Shown here in pieces: positions 7,221 to 12,720 of a stretch of 12,720 nt of DNA. A model generated the notes under the pieces. The model was not told where the DNA came from. It saw nothing but the letters and a program-made list of their open reading frames with translations, and made no database searches. Source of the DNA: CAYZJV01 sp964482325 (GTDB lineage Bacteria > Spirochaetota > Spirochaetia > Sphaerochaetales > Sphaerochaetaceae); NCBI GenBank assembly GCA_964482325.1, contig CAYZXD010000050.1, positions 1 to 12,720 of the forward strand. Direction: 5' to 3'. Made by a program: the position numbers and the translations under genes. Position 1 is the stretch's first letter. Every line of letters begins with the position of its first letter.

Positions 7221-8309
7221 TTAAACCTCCTTGGGGAGCACATGCAGACTTCTGCTCTTGAACTCCAGGCCAACCTTGTGTCCACGCTCGAAAATCTTGT
7301 GATACTGCGGGTCAGCAACTTCAATCTGAAGCACCTTACCATCAGCCATCTCAACCTCATACAGCATCTGGGAACCAAAATAGACAGAATTAACAACAGT
7401 TGCATCAATAAGTTCGCTACTTGGATCCTGGGGAACGATTGATTCGGGTCGCACCACCAGCAGAACGTCATCACCTTTAGCAATTTCCTGATTCCACCGC
7501 GGTGCTTCAATGGTTTTACCCAGGTAAGTGATGTGCATCATAGTATCAGTTAACTTTGCTACTTTTGCCTCGATGAAATTTGCTTTCCCGATAAATCCGG
7601 CTACAAACCGATTTGCCGGATGGCTGTAAATTTCAGCGGGAGAACCTACCTGCTGGATAATTCCCTTATCCATAATCACTACCTTATCAGAGAGCGTCAT
7701 AGCCTCTTCCTGATCGTGTGTTACATACACACTGGTAATCCCTACCCGTTGCTGCAACTTGCGTATCTCAAGACGTGTTGAGACACGAAGCTTTGCATCC
7801 AAGTTTGAGAGCGGCTCATCAAAAAGCAGTACTTTAGGTTCCATGACCATTGCGCGGGCAAGACTGACACGCTGCTGCTGTCCTCCGGAAAGTTGTCGCG
7901 GCTGGCGATCTCCGAGGGTTTCCAATCCGATGAGACGCATGATTTCATTAACCTTATTCTTTACCACTTCCGGCTTCTCTTTACGGATCCGCAACCCATA
8001 GGCAATGTTTTCAAACACCGTCATGTGAGGAAATAATGCGTAATTCTGAAACACCATTGCGGTTGGCCGCTTGTTTGGAGGAATATCATTCATACTGACA
8101 TCATCAATGAACACATCTCCATCGGTGGGTGTGTGAAATCCTGCAATCATCCGGAGGGTAGTGGTTTTTCCACAACCAGACGGTCCCAGCAGCGTAACCA
8201 GATCTCCCTCTTTCACTGCAAGATCAATATGGTCGACTGCTACCATCTGATTTGCATCCCTGCCAAATACTTTAGTTAAATTCTTCAATGCTAAATATGC
8301 TTCTTTCAT
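7221..8309 (-). CDS. ABC transporter ATP-binding protein, operon A (AfuC/FbpC/PotA-like)
   Basis: 362 aa ATPase with all motifs intact: Walker A GPSGCGKT (42-49), Q-loop Gln88, signature LSGGQQQR (140-147), Walker B LLFDEP (161-166), D-loop SNLDA and H-loop His198. A TOBE-type region follows from about residue 240 (RPESIV at 287-292). It energises the permease encoded 12 bases upstream. The ATG is preceded by AAGGA at somewhat long spacing (9 bases). The stop codon is separated from the kinase ATG by a single base, so the kinase is likely translated by coupled or shared ribosomes. It is a paralogue of the ATPase at 2037-3158 with a different C-terminal regulatory region. Annotation pipelines would probably call it spermidine/putrescine or iron(III); context favours a carbohydrate-type substrate. 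Confidence 0.95.
   Translation of the reverse strand: MKEAYLALKNLTKVFGRDANQMVAVDHIDLAVKEGDLVTLLGPSGCGKTTTLRMIAGFHTPTDGDVFIDDVSMNDIPPNKRPTAMVFQNYALFPHMTVFENIAYGLRIRKEKPEVVKNKVNEIMRLIGLETLGDRQPRQLSGGQQQRVSLARAMVMEPKVLLFDEPLSNLDAKLRVSTRLEIRKLQQRVGITSVYVTHDQEEAMTLSDKVVIMDKGIIQQVGSPAEIYSHPANRFVAGFIGKANFIEAKVAKLTDTMMHITYLGKTIEAPRWNQEIAKGDDVLLVVRPESIVPQDPSSELIDATVVNSVYFGSQMLYEVEMADGKVLQIEVADPQYHKIFERGHKVGLEFKSRSLHVLPKEV
7225..7232 (-). promoter_or_regulatory. Ribosome binding site that fixes the kinase start
   Basis: On the minus strand AAGGAGGT lies 5 bases before the ATG at 7219 and overlaps the last codons of the ATPase gene. This is a near-perfect Shine-Dalgarno sequence and the main reason to reject the longer start at 7510. 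Confidence 0.9.
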
Positions 8310-8321
8310 AGTTGTCTATCC

Positions 8322-10013
8322 TTACTCAATAATGGAAACGGACTGCATGCCCTTACCCATCCGATCTGTGATGAATTTGATTAGTCCCAACGCCACCAAA
8401 ACAATAGCGATCAACAGCAGACTCATCGCCGCCGCCTGTGCATACTGGCTATTATCGACAAAACCTAACACGGCTACGGTAATAAAGTTCCATTTTCCGC
8501 TAACCACAAAGATAATGGCACTGATTGCCGTCATTGATCGGACGAAGCAGTTTGCTAATCCCGAAAAGAATGCCGGAGTGATCATCGGAAGGGTAATCTT
8601 ACGGAATGTCATACCGCTATCAGCACCAAGATCAATGGACGCTTCCTCTATGGAAGGATCAATCTGCTCAATAGCCGCTACACCGTTTCGAATACCGACG
8701 GGCAGGTTTCTAAACACCAACAAAGCCATAATAACAAATCCGGTTCCGGTAAGCGTAACCGGCATTAAGAGGCTTGGCGTGTTGAACGCAAGAATATACC
8801 CGATACCGACAACTGTGCCGGGAACCGCAAAGGTCAACATACTGGAAAATTCCATGACATTCCTTCCGAAGAACTGCTTACGGGAAATCAGGTAGGCGAC
8901 AAACATACTGAGCACACCAGTAATCGGCGTGACAATACCGGATATATAGAGCGAGTCGATAATGTATCCCTTTCCAACCTTCCACATCTGTACATAGTTC
9001 CTCAGTGTAAGAGTTGAATCGACGCCCCAGAGTTTCTGGAATGATCCCCAGATAATCATGCCATAGAACAGCAGTACCACAAGCGCAAAGATGATACAGA
9101 ATGCATACACCGGAGCCTTGATGTACCATTCAAGATTCTTGATGGTTGCTGAGGTGGGTTTCCCGGTCACTGTAACGTATGACTTCTTCGACAGCAGATA
9201 CTTCTGCAGGTAGAATGCAATGATAGTGGGAAGCAATAGCAGTATTGCCAACGTAGAACCGCGGGCAAGGTCATACATACCGGTTATCTGCAGATATGCC
9301 TGTACCGAAAGGACGGAGAAATCACCACTGAGTATCATGGGGTTTCCAAAATCTGCAAGCGACTGGATAAATACTAATAACCAAGCACTCACAATTCCAG
9401 GAGTTGCCAACGGGAAAATGATTGTTCTGAATATCTTGATTCGCGAAGCACCGCAATCCATAGCAGCTTCTTCAAGAGCCGGATCAATAGCTTGCAACAC
9501 ACCTACCAGAGCCAAGAATGCAGTAGGTGCGTAGGCTATCACTTCAACAATGGTCAACCCGGTTAACCCATAGATATTCCCGATAGCGCCAGCAAATATT
9601 CCTGATCGACCGAACAGGAGAATACAGGCAAGCGCTACCACAAAGGGGGGACTGACCATAGGGAATGTAGCAATCATGCGAAACGCACGTTTGCCTTTCA
9701 TAGGTGTTCGGGTAATTGCATACGCAAAGATAAATCCGACCACGGTTCCGATCGTTGCCACCAAAGCACCAAGAATCATGCTATTCACTAAGGGCCTGAT
9801 ATAGTAGGACTGTTTGAGCACGTCAGCGTAGTTTTTAAAACTGAAATGGCCATCATATGACAAGCTTGTCTTAAAAACCTGAACGATGGGGAAGATCACA
9901 AATACAATCAGCAGATAAAAAATCACCAAGATGGATAGCAGAAGAAACGGTTCTTTCACCAGCTTCTTGATTTCATTCATCTTCTGATTGCGAATTCTAG
10001 CAATTTGTTTCAT
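8322..10013 (-). CDS. Fused two-domain ABC permease, operon A (AfuB/FbpB-like)
   Basis: 563 aa inner-membrane protein with two permease domains in one chain. The N-terminal tail is basic (about residues 1-21) and leads into a long hydrophobic segment (22-46). Two EAA loops for ATPase docking are clear: EEAAMDCGASRIKIFRTI (181-198) and EEASIDLGADSGMTFRKI (456-473); both keep the conserved glycine. A charged linker near 273-300 joins the halves. Three starts are possible: TTG at 10040, ATG at 10013 and ATG at 9980. I chose 10013 because AGAGGT lies just upstream at good spacing, while the TTG start falls inside the arm of a 13-bp hairpin (10032-10075). The gene follows the binding-protein gene after 82 bases and precedes the ATPase gene by 12. 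Family assignment is firm; substrate is not. Confidence 0.92.
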   Translation of the reverse strand: MKQIARIRNQKMNEIKKLVKEPFLLLSILVIFYLLIVFVIFPIVQVFKTSLSYDGHFSFKNYADVLKQSYYIRPLVNSMILGALVATIGTVVGFIFAYAITRTPMKGKRAFRMIATFPMVSPPFVVALACILLFGRSGIFAGAIGNIYGLTGLTIVEVIAYAPTAFLALVGVLQAIDPALEEAAMDCGASRIKIFRTIIFPLATPGIVSAWLLVFIQSLADFGNPMILSGDFSVLSVQAYLQITGMYDLARGSTLAILLLLPTIIAFYLQKYLLSKKSYVTVTGKPTSATIKNLEWYIKAPVYAFCIIFALVVLLFYGMIIWGSFQKLWGVDSTLTLRNYVQMWKVGKGYIIDSLYISGIVTPITGVLSMFVAYLISRKQFFGRNVMEFSSMLTFAVPGTVVGIGYILAFNTPSLLMPVTLTGTGFVIMALLVFRNLPVGIRNGVAAIEQIDPSIEEASIDLGADSGMTFRKITLPMITPAFFSGLANCFVRSMTAISAIIFVVSGKWNFITVAVLGFVDNSQYAQAAAMSLLLIAIVLVALGLIKFITDRMGKGMQSVSIIE

Positions 10014-10031
10014 TACATACCTCTGTATAGC

Positions 10032-10075
10032 AAGATGCAATCTCCACCTTGATGACTGATATGAGATTGCATCTT
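10032..10075 (-). repeat. Perfect 13-bp inverted repeat between binding-protein and permease genes
   Basis: Arms AAGATGCAATCTC (10032-10044) and GAGATTGCATCTT (10063-10075) are exact reverse complements with an 18-base loop. In the leftward mRNA this hairpin lies about 20 bases after the binding-protein stop. No T-run follows, so it is not a standard terminator. Hairpins in this position commonly protect the 3' end of a binding-protein message or reduce read-through into the permease gene, which keeps binding protein in excess. Confidence 0.85.
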
Positions 10076-10095
10076 TCGTTTACGAGAAAATTATC

Positions 10096-11112
10096 TTACT
10101 TACCGATCCGATCTCTCCATTCCTTGACAAATTCGTCTTTGGCCAGACCCATCTTCACTGCATCGTAGTCGATCAGGTTGATATCACTGAGTTTGATTGC
10201 ACCTTCTGCAACCGTAGCTTCAGGATTTACCGGAAGTCGTGAATACTTCTTGAACAGGTTCTGTGCATCTACTGAAAATGCCCAGTCAATGAAAATCTTG
10301 GCTTCTTCCGGCTGCTTGACTCCGTTGATCATGGAGATTGCTCCCACTTCATAACCGGTACCCTCTTTCGGGAATGACATAACCAGCGGATAACCCATGG
10401 ATATACCCTTAGCTACGATGTCGTGTGAGAAAGCAATTCCCACGGCACACTCGCCAAGTCCAGCACGGGCAATACAGGCAGTTCCACTCTTGGTGTACTG
10501 ATGAATGCTCTTGTCGAACTCTTCCCACCAGTCAAGTGCATCTTCAAGACCTTTCATCTGAATCATGGTTGCCCAAGTGGTATATGCGGTACCGCTGGTA
10601 TAGGGATATGCCATTTCAACCTGACCTTCATAGACAGGATCAAGAAGATCATCCCAGCTATCTGGAGCTTCCAAACCATGCTCTTCTAAAAATTCAGTGT
10701 TTGTAACAAAGCCGATGGCGCCAGTGTAGAATCCATTCCAACTGTAGTCATCAGAGTGGAGCATGGGAGCCAGCTCGAAATCAGTGTTCGGCTTATAGGG
10801 AGTAAGAAGACCTTTAGACTCAGCATTGATGTGGTCGGTATTTGAACCACCAAACCAGACACTCGCCTGTGGATTGGTCTTTTCAGCTTCCATTCTCGCC
10901 GATACTTCTCCAGAACTCATCCGAACATACTCAACATCAATACCGGTTTCCGCCTCAAAAGCCTCAATGTAATACTGTGCTTCTTCTGTGTCGAACGAAG
11001 TATAAATCTGTAAGGTCTCATACTCTTTCTCTGCAGATTCCGATGCACCCTGTGCGGCAAGTGGCATCAGTACCACGGCAAATACCGCGAGCAAACAGAA
11101 CAGTTTTCTCAT
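10096..11112 (-). CDS. Periplasmic solute-binding protein, operon A (AfuA-like, 'iron(III)' family)
   Basis: 338 aa secreted binding protein, first gene of operon A. Signal peptide: MRK start, hydrophobic core to about residue 17, cleavage probably in the LAAQGASES region (residues 18-26). The mature protein has the pattern of the AfuA/phosphonate-binding branch: LQIYTSFDTEE (34-44), a VWFGGSNTDHINA stretch (85-97), SWDDLLDPVYEGQVEMAYP (152-170), GIAFSHDIVAKG (225-236) and SFPKEGTGYEVG (246-257). Polar residues in YTS, GGS, SHD and KEG are candidate ligand contacts. No FbpA-type paired tyrosines are seen at the expected late position, so iron is doubtful. An in-frame extension to 11181 exists but lacks a ribosome site; the ATG at 11112 has GGAGG 7 bases upstream and starts the signal peptide. 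The ligand could be a sugar phosphate, phosphonate or similar anion. Confidence 0.9.
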   Translation of the reverse strand: MRKLFCLLAVFAVVLMPLAAQGASESAEKEYETLQIYTSFDTEEAQYYIEAFEAETGIDVEYVRMSSGEVSARMEAEKTNPQASVWFGGSNTDHINAESKGLLTPYKPNTDFELAPMLHSDDYSWNGFYTGAIGFVTNTEFLEEHGLEAPDSWDDLLDPVYEGQVEMAYPYTSGTAYTTWATMIQMKGLEDALDWWEEFDKSIHQYTKSGTACIARAGLGECAVGIAFSHDIVAKGISMGYPLVMSFPKEGTGYEVGAISMINGVKQPEEAKIFIDWAFSVDAQNLFKKYSRLPVNPEATVAEGAIKLSDINLIDYDAVKMGLAKDEFVKEWRDRIGK

Positions 11113-11130
11113 GCTAATCCTCCTATAATT

Positions 11131-11180
11131 TCCCGGGTTACGGGATAGTGACCAGTAATTATGGGGGTAGATTGCCCCCA
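11131..11180 (-). promoter_or_regulatory. Leader of operon A with two GC-rich hairpins
   Basis: Two short, strong stems lie in the untranslated leader ahead of the binding-protein gene. TGGGGG/CCCCCA spans 11162-11180 with a 7-base loop. TCCCG/CGGGA spans 11131-11145 with a 5-base loop, close to the ribosome site. They stand out against AT-rich surroundings. They may stabilise the message or control translation; I do not recognise a known riboswitch. Confidence 0.5.
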
Positions 11181-11184
11181 AAAA

Positions 11185-11217
11185 GGTAACGTTTTCTTAT
11201 CGATTGGAAACGTTCTC
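11185..11217 (-). promoter_or_regulatory. Tandem LacI-type operator candidates for operon A
   Basis: Two 12-bp sites, GGTAACGTTTTC (11185-11196) and GGAAACGTTCTC (11206-11217), agree at 10 of 12 positions and each centre on the palindrome AACGTT. They are 21 bp apart, two helical turns, so bound proteins would face the same side. AACGTT cores with A/T flanks are typical of LacI/GalR-family operators (PurR boxes centre on AAACGTTT). No LacI-family gene is in the window, so the regulator would be encoded elsewhere. Confidence 0.55.
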
Positions 11218-11221
11218 ATAA

Positions 11222-11253
11222 AGTATGGTCGCACCGATTACCTTTTCTGTCAA
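11222..11253 (-). promoter_or_regulatory. Probable promoter of operon A
   Basis: A perfect -35 box TTGACA lies at 11253-11248 on the minus strand. The -10 is uncertain: CATACT (11227-11222) matches 4 of 6 but at a 20-base spacer, and ACCATA at 18 bases is poorer. Transcription from here would start near the right-hand AACGTT site. An alternative is a perfect TATAAT at 11267-11262 with a poor -35 (TACGCA, 17-base spacer). Either would place the AACGTT sites at or downstream of the start, a repressor-like layout. Confidence 0.45.
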
Positions 11254-11340
11254 TAAAAAAGATTATACAATAATATGCTATATTTGCGTATATTTATTCA
11301 AAATACCGTATAATCAGGCTAATAATCAAAGAGTAAACAT

Positions 11341-11376
11341 CTCAAGATATTTAAAGGTATTTCGATACCCTTTGAG
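11341..11376 (-). terminator. Hairpin after the aryl-sulfotransferase gene, probable terminator
   Basis: Directly after the stop codon, the minus strand can form AAAGGGTAT/ATACCTTT around a CGAA tetraloop (11373-11353) with one bulged G, and outer arms CTCAA/TTGAG extend it. The sequence after the stem is AT-rich but has no clean T-run on this strand; on the plus strand the hairpin is followed by a TTTTT tract starting 11 bases past the stem. It separates the sulfotransferase from operon A. Confidence 0.5.
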
Positions 11377-11377
11377 C

Positions 11378-12720
11378 TTAGTTTTTCTGGTATAACGGAT
11401 ACCGTTCCGCCTGGTACACACGATAACCACGGTATGAAGCTGGATCTGGATCTTCTATTATGATCCGCATCACCTCACGGGCAGGATTCTCATCTGTCAC
11501 CTCAACCACATGTGCAGCAACCTTCATCCGATTGATACTCATCTGCTCAAAATCAAACAATTCAATCGGTGCCCCTGACAGATTCCGGGTAATCCCTCCG
11601 AAGGTGATCAACCGGTTTTGATTATCCAAATAATTTGCATCTCCGATAAAGGGAGTAAAGGTTTCTCCTTGATACTCCTTCCCGAATTCCCAGATCTGAC
11701 GAACTTCCATGCGCTTTTCATCAATGTAATACTCTACTGCACCAGAATAGTTATCTTCAGGTCTCACTGGGTCAGTATACGAACGCTCATTTCCATTATC
11801 GTAAAGCAATATCCGATGCGGATCTTCAGGATGCACCATGGGAGCATGCTGTCCCCATTGCCAGGAAAACGGTTCGCCTACCGGAGCGAGCAGATACTGA
11901 AGAAACGCATTCTTCCAATAGGTGTGATTTCCCAATATCCAGCGAATTGCTCCGGTATCCCGATCGACTTTCACTACGGCACTCTGATCTCTTCCGGAAA
12001 CGATAAAACTGTTATCGGAATCACTGGTATCGATACCGTTGAGATGCAGCCAGTCCAACGGCTCGAGATTCTTCGGTTGCGGTGGCCGGTCAGGATCCAG
12101 AATCGCCCGGAAATCATACCCGCGCAGCACTTCTGCACTGCTCCCATCAACTTCAACAACCCCATCTTCAAATGAATCTGGTGCAGATGAGAGTATGAGA
12201 AACCTGCCATCAGCTGTATAAGTCATATCATGATGGATTCCGGTGGGCACTTCTGCACGTACTGCGACTCTATTGCCGAGAAGATCCATTTCGACGAGTG
12301 TATTTCCGTCCTGAATGATGAAGTTCCCTGAGGGTATCCGTTTCATGATATGTCCGATAGTACCGGTGTAATACCAGCGAACCTCTCCATAGCTGTCGAT
12401 CGCACAGGGAAGTGGAGTGAATCCTCCATCTTCCGCATAATGTCCCAGGTGCAAAAAGGTCATTCCCGGGGCAATCAGATCAGGATTATGTCGTTCTATC
12501 TTAATTTCAGGAAATATTTCCGGTAAGGGTTCAGTACGTACGATAATTGAACGTTCATATGTTTTCCCATCTTCAGTTGTAAGTAGAATAGTTACCTCAT
12601 TTGCTGTTCCAGGATACAATCCAAGAACCGGAATTTCATGCTGCACAGCATACGAAGAAACATGAGTTTCAAGATCATCGTCATGTTTTCCCGCTATACG
12701 CACGGTGACATCTACCGGGT
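11378..12720 (-). CDS. assT: Aryl-sulfotransferase (AssT family), 5' end beyond the window
   Basis: 446 residues are visible and the frame is open to the right edge, so the start, and presumably a signal peptide, lies outside. The GTG at 12703 is an internal valine, not a start: the coded PVDVTVRIAG fits the N-terminal beta domain. Bacterial AssT is a periplasmic beta-propeller enzyme that moves sulfate from one phenolic ester to another without PAPS, through a sulfo-histidine. Numbering from the first full codon (12718-12716), residues 1-60 are the N-terminal domain (VLGLYPGTANEVT at about 31-43) and the rest is the propeller. Catalytic-site matches are His162/His163 (GIHHDMTY), His225 (DWLHLNGID), Arg243 (VSGRDQSAVVKV) and His291 (WGQHAPM), corresponding by motif to His252, His356, Arg374 and His436 of the E. 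coli enzyme. All appear intact. The acceptor is unknown. It is likely a separate transcription unit from operon A. Confidence 0.88.
   Translation of the reverse strand, partial: PVDVTVRIAGKHDDDLETHVSSYAVQHEIPVLGLYPGTANEVTILLTTEDGKTYERSIIVRTEPLPEIFPEIKIERHNPDLIAPGMTFLHLGHYAEDGGFTPLPCAIDSYGEVRWYYTGTIGHIMKRIPSGNFIIQDGNTLVEMDLLGNRVAVRAEVPTGIHHDMTYTADGRFLILSSAPDSFEDGVVEVDGSSAEVLRGYDFRAILDPDRPPQPKNLEPLDWLHLNGIDTSDSDNSFIVSGRDQSAVVKVDRDTGAIRWILGNHTYWKNAFLQYLLAPVGEPFSWQWGQHAPMVHPEDPHRILLYDNGNERSYTDPVRPEDNYSGAVEYYIDEKRMEVRQIWEFGKEYQGETFTPFIGDANYLDNQNRLITFGGITRNLSGAPIELFDFEQMSINRMKVAAHVVEVTDENPAREVMRIIIEDPDPASYRGYRVYQAERYPLYQKN

Noticed and set aside
7220..7510. 97-codon in-frame N-terminal extension of the kinase reading frame
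   Set aside because: It lies wholly inside the ATPase gene, has composition unlike a domain (Cys/Arg/Leu-rich) and no PfkB similarity; the ATG at 7219 has a near-perfect ribosome site.
2037..8309. Iron(III) or spermidine/putrescine transport as the function of the two ABC systems
   Set aside because: Only family-level resemblance supports it. Neither binding protein shows the paired tyrosines of FbpA, and neighbouring genes are sugar-related. It is not fully excluded.
10014..10040. TTG start for the operon A permease
   Set aside because: An AAGG lies upstream, but start and ribosome site are inside a 13-bp hairpin and the ATG at 10013 has its own AGAGGT. The nine extra residues are not excluded outright.
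11113..11181. 23-codon N-terminal extension of the operon A binding protein
   Set aside because: It would place non-secretory residues before a complete signal peptide and covers the leader hairpins; the ATG at 11112 has GGAGG at the right distance.
1..12720. CRISPR arrays, insertion sequences, tRNA genes, phage or toxin-antitoxin genes
   Set aside because: I looked on both strands and found no regular repeat-spacer pattern, transposase, cloverleaf-like sequence or small toxin/antitoxin pair; the gaps between genes are short or explained by promoters and hairpins.

Overview
The window is about 46% G+C by eye and every real gene in it is read leftward, on the minus strand. It is most likely a free-living spirochaete (Spirochaetales, in the Spirochaeta/Sphaerochaeta sense). 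The two secreted binding proteins have signal ends typical of that group: LWAGGKPEEE at 5003-6178 and LAAQGASESAE at 10096-11112. No rRNA or universal marker gene is present, so this is an inference.

In the direction of transcription (right to left), the window opens with a 3'-complete aryl-sulfotransferase (AssT family) cut by the right edge (11378-12720), followed by a hairpin. Operon A follows: a periplasmic binding protein (10096-11112), a fused two-domain permease (8322-10013), an ABC ATPase (7221-8309) and a PfkB-family carbohydrate kinase (6344-7219). It ends at a clear rho-independent terminator (6285-6323). Operon B starts at a strong sigma-70-type promoter (6206-6235): a second binding protein (5003-6178), a second fused permease (3172-4950), a second ATPase (2037-3158), an RpiR-family regulator with a phosphosugar-binding SIS domain (1155-2033) and a xylose-isomerase-like TIM-barrel protein (262-1143). 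The left 261 bases are AT-rich, hold no gene, and may carry a leftward promoter for a gene outside the window.

The two operons carry parallel importers of the family usually labelled 'iron(III) ABC transporter' (AfuABC/FbpABC-like: one binding protein, one permease chain with two membrane domains, one ATPase with a C-terminal TOBE region). The neighbours argue against iron: a sugar kinase, a sugar isomerase/epimerase and a phosphosugar-sensing regulator. My reading is that the locus imports and processes one or two sugars, polyols or sugar phosphates. That fits the precedent that Actinobacillus AfuABC carries sugar phosphates. The substrate cannot be read from the sequence.

The regulatory DNA is the least ordinary part. 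Operon A has two copies of a 12-bp AACGTT-centred site exactly 21 bp apart near its likely promoter, followed by a leader with two GC-rich hairpins. Operon B has repeats packed around its -10 and -35 boxes. A 13-bp perfect inverted repeat separates the operon A binding-protein gene from its permease gene and helps decide the permease start. I found no mobile element, CRISPR array, tRNA or phage gene.
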